A stretch of DNA of 64,000 nt from Corynebacterium falsenii. Lineage in GTDB: Bacteria; Actinomycetota; Actinomycetes; Mycobacteriales; Mycobacteriaceae. Shown here piece after piece: positions 53,667 to 63,306 of the stretch. The stretch covers positions 1,984,001 to 2,048,000 of the forward strand of contig NZ_CP083646.1 in NCBI RefSeq assembly GCF_020099275.1, written 5' to 3'. A program made the position numbers and the translations under genes. The notes under the pieces are model-generated. The model was not told the origin of the DNA. It ran no database searches and was given only the letters and a program-made list of their open reading frames with translations. Numbering within the stretch: position 1 is the stretch's first letter; every line of letters begins with the position of its first letter.

Positions 53667-55528
53667 TAGTTCTGCTCTCCCTCTTGAGTGACCTCGTGGA
53701 TATCTGCCGGGGTCTCCGCTGCGGAGGAGTCCTCGTCGAACAGCGGGCGCAAGTTGCGTGCGTACTGGATCTCTTCGTTGGACGTGCCGGCCGCCACCAT
53801 GGGCCACACTTGGGCGTCCTCACCGACGATGAAGTCGATGACCACCGGGCGGTCGTTGATTTCCTGAGCCTTGCGGATGGTCGGCTCCACATCCTCTTCC
53901 TTGGTGACGCGGAACGCCGCGCAGCCCATGGACTCGGCCAGCATGAGGAAGTCCGGAAGGTACTTCTCACCGGGCTTCAGGTTGGTGTGGGAGTAGCGCT
54001 GCTCGTAGAACAGCGTCTGCCACTGCCGCACCATGCCCAGGTTGCCGTTGTTAATCAAGGCGACCTTGATGGGCAGGTTCTCCACCGCGCAGGTCACGAG
54101 CTCCTGGTTGGTCATCTGGAAGCAGCCGTCACCGTCGATGGCCCACACGGTCTTGTCGGGCTGACCGGCCTTGGCGCCCATGGCCGCGGGCACGGAGTAA
54201 CCCATGGTTCCCAGGCCACCGGAGTTCAGCCACGTGCGGGGGTTTTCGTAGTCCACGAACTGCGCTGCCCACATTTGGTGCTGGCCCACACCGGCCACGT
54301 AAATGGCCTCCGGTCCTGCGATCCGGGACAGGGTTTCGATGACGAACTGGGGAGCCAGCTTGTCATTAGGCTGCTCCTCGTAACCGCGCGGAAAGTCTTC
54401 GCGCAGCTTGTTGAGGTAGTTCAGCCATCCCTTCGTCGCCGGCTTCTTCAGGTCCAGGTTCTCCATCGCGTCCTGCAGTGCGGTAAGCACCTCACGAGCA
54501 TCGCCAACGATCGGAACATCTGCGTCGCGGATCTTGCCGATCTCCGCAGGATCAATGTCGGCGTGGATGACTTTGGCGTCGGGTGCGAAACTATCCACAT
54601 GGCCGGTCACCCGGTCATCGAAGCGCGCACCGATGGTGATGAGCAGATCAGAGCGCTGCAGCGCGGCCACGGCCGGAACACTGCCGTGCATGCCGGGCAT
54701 ACCCATGTAGAGCTCGTGGGAGGCCGGGAACGCACCCAGGGCCATGAGCGTCGTCACCACGGGGATGTCGTTGGCTTCGGCGAAGCGCTTGAGCTCCTCA
54801 TGGGCATCAGCCTTGATCACGCCGCCGCCGATGTACAACGCCGGACGCTTGGCCGCGCTGATCATGCGCACGGCTTCTTCGATCTGGCGCGAGTGAGGCG
54901 TGGTGACAGGGCGGTAGCCGGGTAGCTCGTAGGTCGGCGGCCAGACGAAATCCATCTCCTGGTTCTGCACATCCTTGGGGATGTCCACGAGAACCGCACC
55001 GGGGCGACCGGTGGATGCCACGTGGAAGGCCTCGGCGATGGCTCCGGGGATATCCTCCGGGCGGGTCACCATGAAGTTGTGCTTGGTGATCGGCATGGTC
55101 ACGCCGCGGATGTCGGCTTCCTGGAAGGCGTCAGTGCCCAACAGGTTCTTGCCCACCTGGCCGGTGATGGCGACGATCGGCACGGAATCCATGTTGGCGT
55201 CGGCAATGGGGGTCACCAAGTTCGTGGCACCCGGGCCGGAGGTGGCGATGCACACGCCCACCCGGCCAGTCACCTGGGCGTAGCCGGTGGCTGCGTGGCC
55301 TGCGCCCTGCTCGTGGCGCACGAGCACGTGATTGAGCTTCGTGGAATCGTACAGTGCCTCATAGAGGGGAAGGACAGCTCCGCCAGGCAGGCCGAACACT
55401 ACGTCGGTGCCGAGTTCTTCCAGGGAGCGAACAACGGCCTGAGCACCGTTAATTCGTTCCGACTTCTTGCCGCGGCTTTGTTGCGCCACTGTGGCTGGGC
55501 TGGGTTGCGAGCGTGAAGTGTTCGTCAC
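53666..55528 (-). CDS. ilvB: Acetolactate synthase catalytic subunit
   Basis: 620 residues from GTG 55528 with AAGGAG eleven bases upstream. Thiamine diphosphate enzyme: the catalytic Glu in [14 protein letters not shown] (about 79-92), a central FAD-binding domain and the ThDP/Mg motif [21 protein letters not shown] (given in part, about 473). It makes acetolactate and acetohydroxybutyrate, the first committed step of branched-chain amino acid synthesis. The first 25 residues are a Ser/Gln/Lys-rich leader. Expression is governed by the attenuator upstream. Confidence 0.98.
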   Translation of the reverse strand: MTNTSRSQPSPATVAQQSRGKKSERINGAQAVVRSLEELGTDVVFGLPGGAVLPLYEALYDSTKLNHVLVRHEQGAGHAATGYAQVTGRVGVCIATSGPGATNLVTPIADANMDSVPIVAITGQVGKNLLGTDAFQEADIRGVTMPITKHNFMVTRPEDIPGAIAEAFHVASTGRPGAVLVDIPKDVQNQEMDFVWPPTYELPGYRPVTTPHSRQIEEAVRMISAAKRPALYIGGGVIKADAHEELKRFAEANDIPVVTTLMALGAFPASHELYMGMPGMHGSVPAVAALQRSDLLITIGARFDDRVTGHVDSFAPDAKVIHADIDPAEIGKIRDADVPIVGDAREVLTALQDAMENLDLKKPATKGWLNYLNKLREDFPRGYEEQPNDKLAPQFVIETLSRIAGPEAIYVAGVGQHQMWAAQFVDYENPRTWLNSGGLGTMGYSVPAAMGAKAGQPDKTVWAIDGDGCFQMTNQELVTCAVENLPIKVALINNGNLGMVRQWQTLFYEQRYSHTNLKPGEKYLPDFLMLAESMGCAAFRVTKEEDVEPTIRKAQEINDRPVVIDFIVGEDAQVWPMVAAGTSNEEIQYARNLRPLFDEDSSAAETPADIHEVTQEGEQN

Positions 55529-55620
55529 GTTTTCTTTCGCTCCTTGGTATGAGTTCTGGCAAGAGATGCGGCCCCTCAGGCGTGTGCCTCAGGATCCTGG
55601 CTTCAACTATTCAACCGCAA

Positions 55621-55699
55621 GCGCCCCCGAGTAGCCGACTGGTGGGTCGGTATCCGGGGGCGCCTGAGTTCGAGCTACCGAGGGTGCTAGGGGCGCCCC
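55621..55699 (-). promoter_or_regulatory. ilvBNC transcription attenuator
   Basis: On the minus strand a stem GCGCCCCCG / CGGGGGCGC (55663-55655 with 55629-55621) with an inner stem CCGAC / GTCGG forms the terminator-like fold. The palindrome GGGGCGCCCC at 55699-55690, inside the last leader-peptide codons, can instead pair with the left arm of that stem and prevent it. No long T-tract follows, so termination may need help. The layout is that of classical amino-acid attenuation. Confidence 0.75.
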
Positions 55700-55737
55700 T
55701 CAGTTACGAGTACTCGAATAATGAGGTGTGAAGTCAT
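55687..55737 (-). CDS. ilvL: ilv leader peptide
   Basis: Sixteen residues, MTSHLIIRVLVTEGRP, with six branched-chain residues among the seven positions LIIRVLV. The ATG lies seven bases after a TATTCT -10, so the message starts at or next to the AUG and is leaderless. Ribosome stalling at these codons when Leu, Ile or Val is scarce would change folding of the attenuator downstream. Confidence 0.85.
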   Translation of the reverse strand: MTSHLIIRVLVTEGRP

Positions 55738-55744
55738 GCCCATG

Positions 55745-55773
55745 AGAATATCGGCATCGGGCCACCAAGTCAA
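55745..55773 (-). promoter_or_regulatory. Promoter of the ilvBNC operon
   Basis: On the minus strand TTGACT (55773-55768) and TATTCT (55750-55745) are exactly 17 bp apart, and the leader-peptide ATG follows seven bases later. Confidence 0.8.
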
Positions 55774-55808
55774 GCCATGTGACCACCAATTTCCCAAATA
55801 ATGACTTT

Positions 55809-55828
55809 TTTATCTCACCTAGTGGACA
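55809..55828 (-). promoter_or_regulatory. Copy of the leuB operator motif upstream of ilvB
   Basis: On the minus strand TGTCCA-CT-AGGTGAGATAAA, identical to 45021-45002 except for two central bases and in the same orientation relative to the downstream gene. It is about 70-90 bp upstream of the expected ilvB transcription start and 165 bp before mscCG. Confidence 0.6.
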
Positions 55829-55978
55829 CTTACCCTTGGCTCTACGAGTGTAAAAACCCAGCCCACCTGCATACACATACCCCATCCTTCGCAAGCTCTC
55901 GCCATCTCTCGCCGCCGTCGAGCCGCCACCAATCCACCACCGAGCCACCTCTCCCAGTGAGCTATCAGATTTGTGGTC

Positions 55979-55984
55979 TACACT
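55979..55984 (+). promoter_or_regulatory. -10 box of mscCG
   Basis: TACACT ends eight bases before ATG 55993, consistent with a leaderless message. No clear -35 is seen. Confidence 0.5.
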
Positions 55985-55992
55985 CCGCTCTC

Positions 55993-57816
55993 ATGGCTTT
56001 CAGTTATTACTTCTTCAGACTGTGGGAGTGGTTCGTCGCCCACGGCATACCCCTCATTGCCCTCACGTTGGTGGCCATCCTCATCCCGAGGATCGGCCGC
56101 CTCACCATTCGTATCGTCGCCAACCGCGGCCACGCTGGCGCGGAAGCGAAGAAGGCCCGCCTCGCGCTGGTCGGCGCGATGGTCTACGTCGTACAGATTG
56201 TCGCCTATTTCATCGTCATCCTGCTGGCCCTGACGAACCTCGGTGTGCCCGCGATGAGCGCCGCCCTTCCCGCCACCGTGGTCTCCGCCGCCGTTGGTTT
56301 CGGCGCGCAGAAGGTGATCCAGGACTTCCTGGCCGGTTTCTTCATCATCTCAGAGCGCCAGTTTGGTGTGGGGGACTACGTGAGCTTCGACGGCACCTCG
56401 GGTGACATCGAAGGCACGGTCGTGGCCTTGACCTTGCGCGCCACGAGGATCCGCACTCCCTCGGGCGAGGTCGTGACGGTTCCAAACGGCTCCGCGGGTG
56501 TGATTACGAACTTCTCGCAGGATTGGTCGCGCGCCGTGGTGGACTTGGCCATTCCGCTGCAGTCCGGCGAGTCCATGGATGATCTGTTGGAGCGCGTCAA
56601 CCACACCGCGTCCGAGGCCATCCACGATCCCTCAATCAAGGACGATGTCATCGGCGAGGTCGAGATCCTGCCCGCCACCAAGCTCGTTGCCCCGACCGCC
56701 GCTGGCCAGTCGTGGCAGGTGAACTTCCGCACCATGGTCGTGGTGAACCCGGCTCGTCAGTGGGCTGTGGAGCGCGTCATTCGCTCCGCCCTGCTTAACG
56801 TGTTCTGGGATCGTTACGATTTGCCCTCGGCCTTCGCTCAAGCCGATTTCGGCGACGCCCAAACGATCGCATCCCCCGGCGCATCCGAAGGTACGAAGAC
56901 CGGTTCCGCTGGCTCGAAGCACGATTCGGTGAAGCCCAACCAGCAGGATGTCTCCAGCGACGCGCCCACGCAGGTGTTCCAGCGAGCTGATCAGACCTCG
57001 AAGTCCACCGGGTCAGCGGATTCTGGAAAGAGCTCGGCCGCAATGGGAGCAGCAGCGGGTGCTGCGGGAGTGGCTGCGGCTGCAGCGGGAGCCAAGGCTG
57101 ACTCGAAGTCTGATGTAAAGGCTGGGTCCAGCACTAGGGCCAGCGCAGGAGCCGACGCTCAGGACAAGCCGGCGGAAGACGCAGCCGCCGTGGAATCCGC
57201 GCCCGACAAGGACGACGGCCCGGGCTCCCCGTCCGACGTCACCGCGCCGGTCGACGCTACCGACGCTACCGCCTCCACTGACTCCACTAACTCCAACGAC
57301 TCCACCGATGATGACGACATCTGGAACGGCGTGTGGCGTGGAGACACCTACGACTCCAAGTTCAAGAATGCTCTGAGCATCGGTGGTCGTATCCGCCCGT
57401 CCACCACGGGCCTCATCCTCGGCCTCATTCTCACGGGCGGCTTGGCACTGGCCTCAAGCAACCCCGAAGGGGCCAGCGCGGGTGTCCTCTCCCCCGATCA
57501 TTGGCGCGATGACAAACCCGTGGCGACCCAGGAGCACAAGCCCAGTGAGGCGTCGACCACCCCAGAACCGACCAGTGAGCAGGCCCCGGCCACCCAAACA
57601 CCCACTGATACGAGCGGCACGCAGCAGCCCAGCAACGTACAACAGCCACAGCAAACCACCTCGCCGACCACGAGCCAGCAGCAGCCGCAGCAGGATGAAC
57701 CGACCCAGCAGCAAGGCTCCCAGCGCCAGCCCAACGCAGCGGGGCGCGGTAATGGTGGGGCGCAGACAGGTACTGGCAGCGCCCAGCCGAGCTCGGCGGC
57801 AAGCCAGACCAGCTGA
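55993..57816 (+). CDS. mscCG: MscS-type channel with long C-terminal extension (MscCG-like glutamate exporter)
   Basis: 607 residues from ATG 55993. Three N-terminal spans and the MscS pore helix (SAAVGFGAQKVIQDFLAGFFI, in part) precede the beta domain (GTVVALTLRATRIRTPSGEVVTVPNG in part). After residue 290 there is a long low-complexity linker rich in Ala, Ser, Asp and Thr, then a fourth span (TTGLILGLILTGGLALASS, about 478-496) and a Pro/Gln/Thr-rich tail. The fourth span and extension are the mark of corynebacterial MscCG, which releases glutamate and responds to membrane tension. Position between ilvB and ilvD matches C. glutamicum. Confidence 0.9.
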   Translation: MAFSYYFFRLWEWFVAHGIPLIALTLVAILIPRIGRLTIRIVANRGHAGAEAKKARLALVGAMVYVVQIVAYFIVILLALTNLGVPAMSAALPATVVSAAVGFGAQKVIQDFLAGFFIISERQFGVGDYVSFDGTSGDIEGTVVALTLRATRIRTPSGEVVTVPNGSAGVITNFSQDWSRAVVDLAIPLQSGESMDDLLERVNHTASEAIHDPSIKDDVIGEVEILPATKLVAPTAAGQSWQVNFRTMVVVNPARQWAVERVIRSALLNVFWDRYDLPSAFAQADFGDAQTIASPGASEGTKTGSAGSKHDSVKPNQQDVSSDAPTQVFQRADQTSKSTGSADSGKSSAAMGAAAGAAGVAAAAAGAKADSKSDVKAGSSTRASAGADAQDKPAEDAAAVESAPDKDDGPGSPSDVTAPVDATDATASTDSTNSNDSTDDDDIWNGVWRGDTYDSKFKNALSIGGRIRPSTTGLILGLILTGGLALASSNPEGASAGVLSPDHWRDDKPVATQEHKPSEASTTPEPTSEQAPATQTPTDTSGTQQPSNVQQPQQTTSPTTSQQQPQQDEPTQQQGSQRQPNAAGRGNGGAQTGTGSAQPSSAASQTS

Positions 57817-57909
57817 CCCAGACCAGCTGGCCCTGACCAGCTAGGGCAACCGAGGGCGGAACGAGGGTGAATTAGATGGGCTCGCGGAGGAACTGATTAA
57901 ATAGCAATC

Positions 57910-58518
57910 ATGAGCTCTCAGGATTCCGATCCCACACCCCAGCCCTCGCAGCGGCCGGTTCCGCAGGCGTCCGACAGCACCGGACGAACCGTCCTGCGAC
58001 CCAGCCGAGAGCACATCCTCGGCGGGTTTCTCATGTTCCTCATTTGCCTGATTTTCACGGGTTACAAGGTGGAATGGTTCTTCTGGGTTCCGCTTGTGCC
58101 GATCCTCTTCATCGTGTGGGTGCTGCGAGCGCGTACCATCGTGGGCGGCTCTGGGATTGAGGCGAAGTACCTCTTCCGCCGCTCCCAGTCCGTGGCTTGG
58201 GACGATTTTCAGTCCATCCGCTTTAGTAAGCGAGGCCGCGCGTTCGCCGCTCGTCAGGATGACACCCAGTTCTGGCTGCCCGGTGTGACGTTTAATTCTC
58301 TCGTCGCTTTGCACGAGGCCAGCGACGGCCGCATTCCGGACCCGGTGACCCCGGGACGCATGGCGGCGCAAGACAAGGTTCAGGTTGTTCACAAGGACGG
58401 CTACGCCGTGCTGATGGACAAGGACGAATACGCCGAATACGAGGCCGCGCGGCGCCGCGAGGCAGAAGCTGAAGCAGAAGCAGCAGCATCCCAGGACAAT
58501 TCCAAGAAAGAGCACTAA
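57910..58518 (+). CDS. PH-domain membrane protein
   Basis: 202 residues. A Pro/Ser/Gln-rich N-terminus is followed by two adjacent membrane helices ([14 protein letters not shown] and [16 protein letters not shown], about 38-75) and a bacterial PH-like domain (about 80-125: [20 protein letters not shown], in part, then [17 protein letters not shown]). The C-terminal tail is a charged helix rich in Glu, Ala and Arg. Equivalent genes lie next to ilvD in related species (cg1433 in C. glutamicum, from memory). Function unknown. ilvD begins four bases after its stop. Confidence 0.87.
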   Translation: MSSQDSDPTPQPSQRPVPQASDSTGRTVLRPSREHILGGFLMFLICLIFTGYKVEWFFWVPLVPILFIVWVLRARTIVGGSGIEAKYLFRRSQSVAWDDFQSIRFSKRGRAFAARQDDTQFWLPGVTFNSLVALHEASDGRIPDPVTPGRMAAQDKVQVVHKDGYAVLMDKDEYAEYEAARRREAEAEAEAAASQDNSKKEH

Positions 58519-58522
58519 CTTC

Positions 58523-60379
58523 ATGAACGCCATCCCATTGCGATCATCCGTCACCACCCAGGGCCGTAACGCGGCAGGTGCGCGTGCGCTCTGGCGGGCC
58601 ACGGGCATGTCCGATGACGATTTCGACAAGCCGATCATCGCCATCGCCAACTCCTACACCCAGTTCGTCCCTGGCCACGTCCATCTCAAGGACGTCGGCG
58701 AGATCGTGGCAGACGCCGTCCGCGCCGCCGGTGGTGTGCCCCGCGAGTTCAACACCATCGCCGTGGACGATGGCATCGCCATGGGCCACGCCGGCATGCT
58801 CTACTCCCTGCCCAGCCGCGAGGTCATCTCCGACGCCGTGGAATACATGGTCAACGGCCATGCCGCCGACGCCCTGGTGTGCATCTCCAACTGCGACAAG
58901 ATCACCCCCGGCATGCTCAACGCCGCAATGCGGTTGAACATCCCGGTCGTGTTCGTCTCCGGTGGCCCCATGGAAGCCGGTAAGGCCGTGGTGGTCGACG
59001 GCGTGGCACAGGCCCCCACCGACCTCATCACCGCCATTTCCGCCTCTGCCTCCGAGGCCGTCAATGCCCAGTCCCTGCTCAAGGTTGAGCAGGCCGCCTG
59101 CCCCACCTGCGGTTCGTGCTCCGGCATGTTCACCGCAAACTCCATGAACTGCCTCACCGAGGCCTTGGGTCTGTCCCTGCCGGGCAACGGCAGCACGCTG
59201 GCCACCCACGCCGCCCGTCGTGACCTGTTCACCAAGGCCGGCACCACCATCGTGGAGCTGTGCAAGCGCTACTACGGCGAAGGCGATGAATCCGTGCTGC
59301 CCCGCAGCATCGCCACCCGCGAAGCCTTCGAGAACGCCATGGCCTTGGACATGGCCATGGGTGGTTCCACCAACACCGTGCTGCACATCCTCGCCGCCGC
59401 CCAGGAGGGCGAGGTGGACTTCGGCCTGCACGACATCGACGAGCTGTCCAAGCGCGTTCCGTGCCTGTCGAAGGTCTCCCCGAACTCGGATTACCACATG
59501 GAAGACGTCCACCGCGGCGGCGGCATCCCGGCGATCCTCGGCGAGCTGTACCGCGGCGGCAAGCTCAACGAGGGCGTGCACTCCGTGCACTCCGCCACAC
59601 TGAAGGAATGGCTGCTGCACTGGGACATCCGCTCCGGCGAAGCCAGCGAGGAAGCCATCGAGCTGTTCCACGCCGCTCCCGGCGGAGTCCGCACCACCGA
59701 ACCCTTCAGCACCGACAACCGCTGGTCGGACCTCGACACGGATGCGGAAAAGGGCGTGATTAGGGACGTCGAGCATGCCTACACCGCAGACGGTGGCCTG
59801 GTGATCCTGCGCGGAAACCTCGCCGAAAACGGTGCCGTGATCAAGGCCGCCGGCATCGACGAGGAACTATGGCACTTCGAGGGCAAGGCTCTGGTCGTGG
59901 AGTCGCAGGAGGACGCCGTGCGCGTGATCCTGGACAAGAAGGTGCAGCCCGGCGACGTGATCGTTGTGCGCTACGAAGGCCCGTCCGGTGGCCCGGGTAT
60001 GCAGGAAATGCTGCACCCGACCGCCTTCCTCAAGGGCTCTGGCCTGGGCAAGAAGTGTGCACTGATTACGGATGGGCGCTTCTCCGGCGGATCCTCCGGC
60101 ATCTCGGTGGGCCACATCTCCCCCGAGGCTGCCCACGGTGGCGCTATCGGCCTGGTCCGCGACGGCGACCCGATCACCATCGACGTGCACAACCGCCGAC
60201 TGACCCTGGACATCTCCGACGAGGAGCTGGCCGAGCGCCGGGCGGAGATGGAGGCCTCCGAGCGTCCGTGGAAGCCCACCACCCGTCAGCGCAAGGTCAC
60301 CAAGGCACTGCGCGCCTACGCCGCGATGGCCACCAGCGCGGACAAGGGCGCGGTGCGCCAGGTCGACTACGAGCTCTAG
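58523..60379 (+). CDS. ilvD: Dihydroxy-acid dehydratase
   Basis: 618 residues. Iron-sulfur ligand cysteines are seen in [12 protein letters not shown] (about 132) and [18 protein letters not shown] (about 193-210). The latter also carries the IlvD/Edd signature. [10 protein letters not shown] near residue 517 belongs to the C-terminal domain. It dehydrates the dihydroxy acids to the 2-keto acids of valine and isoleucine. The gene is separate from ilvBNC and faces the other way, as in C. glutamicum; co-transcription with the PH-domain gene is likely. Confidence 0.98.
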   Translation: MNAIPLRSSVTTQGRNAAGARALWRATGMSDDDFDKPIIAIANSYTQFVPGHVHLKDVGEIVADAVRAAGGVPREFNTIAVDDGIAMGHAGMLYSLPSREVISDAVEYMVNGHAADALVCISNCDKITPGMLNAAMRLNIPVVFVSGGPMEAGKAVVVDGVAQAPTDLITAISASASEAVNAQSLLKVEQAACPTCGSCSGMFTANSMNCLTEALGLSLPGNGSTLATHAARRDLFTKAGTTIVELCKRYYGEGDESVLPRSIATREAFENAMALDMAMGGSTNTVLHILAAAQEGEVDFGLHDIDELSKRVPCLSKVSPNSDYHMEDVHRGGGIPAILGELYRGGKLNEGVHSVHSATLKEWLLHWDIRSGEASEEAIELFHAAPGGVRTTEPFSTDNRWSDLDTDAEKGVIRDVEHAYTADGGLVILRGNLAENGAVIKAAGIDEELWHFEGKALVVESQEDAVRVILDKKVQPGDVIVVRYEGPSGGPGMQEMLHPTAFLKGSGLGKKCALITDGRFSGGSSGISVGHISPEAAHGGAIGLVRDGDPITIDVHNRRLTLDISDEELAERRAEMEASERPWKPTTRQRKVTKALRAYAAMATSADKGAVRQVDYEL

Positions 60380-60439
60380 TCAGAGCCGCGAGCCCAGAGC
60401 CCTGCACCCTGAGCTCCGAGTCCAAGGCTCCGCGCCTGC

Positions 60440-61351
60440 CTACAGCAACTCCACCGCCGCCGCGGCGTGGATGCTGTCACTGAGCTGCTCCAGCTGCTGA
60501 GATTCCACCTTCCAGCGCTGCCAGTACAGGGGCACGTCCAGGTACTTGCCCTCCATGAGCCACACCAGCAGGCCCCGTTCGATGAGCGGGGCCGCTTGGC
60601 GTTCCGGCACCATTCCCCACCCGGTTCCCGCCACCATGGCGGCGGTCAGCGCCTCGAACGAGGGCACCCGCGATTCCCGCCTGTTCTCGTACCGGCGCTC
60701 GGGGCTCCTCCCCGGGCCGTGCACGCCCGAATCGAATTCCTCCCAGTGCTCCTCAAGGAAGCTTTCCTCCATGTGGTCCTTCGAGCCAAACCTCGCGGCC
60801 GGCAGCGTAGCGAACGTGTGCTCCCCACTATCCAGCAGTGCCGCGACCTTCGGCGCCGCCACCGCTACGTAGCGCTGAATGCCTAAGTATTCGCTCTGGC
60901 ACCCGGCCACGGGGCTGCCTTCCGTGGTCACGGCCGCCATGCAGTCGCCGCGTCGCAACAGCCGCAGCGAGTGTTTCTCGTCCTCCACGCGGATGTACAG
61001 GTCGATGGTGGTCAGGGCTCCCACGTCCGGCAGGATGCGCTGGAACCACGTGCCCAGCGAGTCCGCGTTCACGGCCACGGTCAGCGGCACGGCGCTGAGA
61101 TTTCCACCTAGGTGCAGCGACGCTTCCCGCTGCAGCAGCTGCATCCTCCGCGCGGTCTGCACGAGGATCTCCCCAGCCGGGGTCGCCGTGGGCGGTGTGC
61201 TGCGTCGAATGAGCACACGGCCCGCTTCGGACTCCAGGGTTTTGATGCGTTGACTCACCGCGCTGGGGCTGATGCCCAGGGCGGAGGCGGCGGCGTCGAA
61301 GCTTCCAAGATCGACGATGGCGAGGAGCGTGTCCAGGTGTCGGTAGGCCAT
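60440..61351 (-). CDS. lysG: LysG, LysR-type regulator of lysE
   Basis: 303 residues. The DNA-binding domain is at residues 1-60 (LDTLLAIVDLGSFDAAASAL, then GISPSAVSQRIKTLE) and the effector-binding domain at about 90-300. It is divergent from lysE by 70 bp, the arrangement in C. glutamicum, where LysG activates lysE when cytoplasmic Lys, Arg or His is high. A TAGAAT box six bases before the ATG suggests a leaderless message. Confidence 0.92.
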   Translation of the reverse strand: MAYRHLDTLLAIVDLGSFDAAASALGISPSAVSQRIKTLESEAGRVLIRRSTPPTATPAGEILVQTARRMQLLQREASLHLGGNLSAVPLTVAVNADSLGTWFQRILPDVGALTTIDLYIRVEDEKHSLRLLRRGDCMAAVTTEGSPVAGCQSEYLGIQRYVAVAAPKVAALLDSGEHTFATLPAARFGSKDHMEESFLEEHWEEFDSGVHGPGRSPERRYENRRESRVPSFEALTAAMVAGTGWGMVPERQAAPLIERGLLVWLMEGKYLDVPLYWQRWKVESQQLEQLSDSIHAAAAVELL

Positions 61352-61367
61352 GAAGCAATTCTAACGT

Positions 61368-61414
61368 ATCTTTAGATCGCTTAGATTGCCTTCATTGAGT
61401 GTCAAATTTACGCT
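61368..61414. promoter_or_regulatory. lysG-lysE control region
   Basis: For lysE, TTGCCT (61386-61391) and TACGCT (61409-61414) are 17 bp apart and end seven bases before ATG 61422. A dyad ATCT-tt-AGAT at 61368-61377 between the two promoters, with a further AGAT downstream, is the candidate LysG site. Confidence 0.55.
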
Positions 61415-61421
61415 AAGACTC

Positions 61422-62165
61422 ATGGAAAATCAGTGGCTACATCTTATGATTCAGGGTTTCGTTCTGTGGATTTCGCTTATGGTTGCGATTGGTCCGCAGA
61501 ACGCTTTGGTGATTAAGCAAGGCCTGCGCAAACACGCGCTGGCCCCGGTGCTCGCTGTCGTGATGATTAGCGACATCGTGCTCGTGGCACTCGGCATCCT
61601 CGGCGTGGGGGCCGTGGTTGAGCGAGCCCCGTGGCTGCTGACTCTGCTGAGGTGGGGCGGCGTGGCGTACCTCCTCTGGTTCGCCTACACCTGTTTCCGC
61701 GATGCCCGGTCGCCACAATCCCTCTCTGCGTCCGACGCCCCAACGTACGCAAATGCCCCCGCCTCTTTCGGTGGCACCGATGAGCCCCGGGTGACAGTGA
61801 GCGGTGATTACGATTCCACCGGCTCCGGCCAGGTGGCCACGAAGGTGCAGGTATCCTCGCACACCCGACAGGCTGCTGTGTCCGTTACCGGCCCGGTCAT
61901 GGCGGCGCTGGCGATGAGTTGGTTGAACCCCGGCGCGTACATTGACGGCATCATGCTGGGCAGCGTGGCCAACCAGTTCGGCGACATGGCTATTGCGGTC
62001 GGCGCGGGCGCGTTGTGCGCTACTGCGCTGTGGTTCCCAGTTTTGGGCTATGGTGCGCGGGCACTGGCCGGTCCGCTGTCTCGCCCGAAGGTGTGGTCGT
62101 GGATCAATATCGGCATCGGTGTGATGATCTTGACTGTTGCGGCGCGCATCGCGTTCGCGATGTAG
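61422..62165 (+). CDS. lysE: LysE, lysine/arginine exporter
   Basis: 247 residues from ATG 61422; an upstream in-frame ATG at 61386 lies within the promoter and is rejected. LysE-type topology with six hydrophobic segments: VAIGPQNALVIKQGL (about 22-36), LLRWGGVAYLLWFAY (about 75-89), MSWLNPGAYID (about 161-171) and SRPKVWSWINIGIGV near the end. A variable hydrophilic loop of about 55 residues in the middle (DARSPQSLSASDAPTYANAP and on) is as expected for LysE. It prevents lysine and arginine overload. Confidence 0.93.
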   Translation: MENQWLHLMIQGFVLWISLMVAIGPQNALVIKQGLRKHALAPVLAVVMISDIVLVALGILGVGAVVERAPWLLTLLRWGGVAYLLWFAYTCFRDARSPQSLSASDAPTYANAPASFGGTDEPRVTVSGDYDSTGSGQVATKVQVSSHTRQAAVSVTGPVMAALAMSWLNPGAYIDGIMLGSVANQFGDMAIAVGAGALCATALWFPVLGYGARALAGPLSRPKVWSWINIGIGVMILTVAARIAFAM

Positions 62166-62236
62166 CACCGTTGACGCTCTCGGATGACCCGGCTTAAGCT
62201 TTCCTTAGAAGGCGATTGGCGCGTTGGTTGATAGCT

Positions 62237-62269
62237 GGCACAGAGTCGGCACAGAGTCGGCACAGAGTC
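62237..62269. repeat. 11-bp tandem repeat, three perfect copies
   Basis: GGCACAGAGTC three times head to tail, continuing into a partial GGC, in the untranslated region of the ABC transporter. Confidence 0.9.
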
Positions 62270-62299
62270 GGCGCGGCGACGGCGACAACGTTGGCGCAC

Positions 62300-62328
62300 A
62301 GCCAGCGCAGCCAGCGCAGCCAGCGCAG
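62300..62328. repeat. 9-bp tandem repeat, three perfect copies
   Basis: AGCCAGCGC three times plus AG, only 12 bp before the ABC transporter start codon and therefore next to the ribosome site. Confidence 0.9.
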
Positions 62329-62340
62329 AGCAGGGCGATC

Positions 62341-63306
62341 ATGACACCAGTGATTGAGGCGCACAGCCTCCACAAATCTTTCGGCGCGGTGCATGCTGTG
62401 CGTGGCATTGACCTGACTGTCGAGCGCGGCAGCATCTACGGCCTTATCGGCCCGAATGGCGCTGGCAAGTCCACGGTCCTGCGCATTCTGGTGGATCTCA
62501 TTCGCCCTGATAGTGGGGAAATATTAGTGCTGGGGAGCGCCCCACAGTCGGCGAGCCCCGCGTTACGTCGACGGATCGGATACCTGCCGGGGGAAGTGCA
62601 ATTCCACGAGCGCTGCGACGGGCGCTCCCTGCTAGAGCGGTTCGCCAGCATCAGTGGGCGGGTGCCGCCGGGCAGGATCGACGCCCTTGCCGAACGGCTG
62701 GACCTGGATCTCGCCCGGCCCGTCCGCTCGCTGTCGAAGGGCAACCGACAGAAGCTGGGCCTGATCCAGGCATTCATGCACTCCCCTGAGCTGCTCATCC
62801 TCGACGAGCCGACTAGCGGCTTGGATCCGCTCATGCAGCGTGAATTCATGGGGCTGGTCCGTGAGGCTCAAGATAATGGCCAGACTGTCTTGTTGAGCTC
62901 GCACATCCTCGGGGAGGTCCAGTACACGGCGGATGCCGCTGCGGTGCTGGCGCAGGGCTCAATCGTGGCGCACGGTGATGTTGCATCGCTCCGGCTGGCG
63001 GGTACGTCTCGGATTCGTGCTGTGGTTGCTGGCGCTGATCCCGAGCAGCTCAGCGTGCAGTTGGAGCAATGCGATGGGCTGTCGGATCTCGTGGTTCGCC
63101 GCTTTGGCGCTACGACTGGCACTGCGACTAGCGCGGAGGCGGACCCCTCATCCAACGTCGTACAGGTCTCCGGTCTCCTGCGCGGCGAGCCAGACGCCAC
63201 CATCAAAGCCCTCGCCAACTACACCATCCGCGATCTTGCCCTCGAGGAGCCGGACCTCGAAGAATCCGTGCTGGAACTCTACGGACATTCGGAGAGCGCA
63301 TCATGA
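62341..63306 (+). CDS. ABC exporter ATP-binding protein
   Basis: 321 residues from ATG 62341; an open frame upstream runs through the tandem repeats and is not used. Walker A GPNGAGKST (about 37-45), signature LSKGNRQK (about 131; normally LSGG, here with Lys), Walker B LLILDEPTSGLDP (about 149-161) and the H-loop His in SSHILGE. The C-terminal 100 residues are the regulatory extension common in drug and lipid exporters of the CcmA/DrrA class. Its TGA overlaps the start of the permease gene. Confidence 0.9.
   Translation: MTPVIEAHSLHKSFGAVHAVRGIDLTVERGSIYGLIGPNGAGKSTVLRILVDLIRPDSGEILVLGSAPQSASPALRRRIGYLPGEVQFHERCDGRSLLERFASISGRVPPGRIDALAERLDLDLARPVRSLSKGNRQKLGLIQAFMHSPELLILDEPTSGLDPLMQREFMGLVREAQDNGQTVLLSSHILGEVQYTADAAAVLAQGSIVAHGDVASLRLAGTSRIRAVVAGADPEQLSVQLEQCDGLSDLVVRRFGATTGTATSAEADPSSNVVQVSGLLRGEPDATIKALANYTIRDLALEEPDLEESVLELYGHSESAS

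Noticed and set aside
62224..62340. N-terminal extension of the ABC ATPase through the tandem repeats
   Set aside because: The extension would encode only repeat residues, while the ABC domain begins right at ATG 62341 with its usual spacing.
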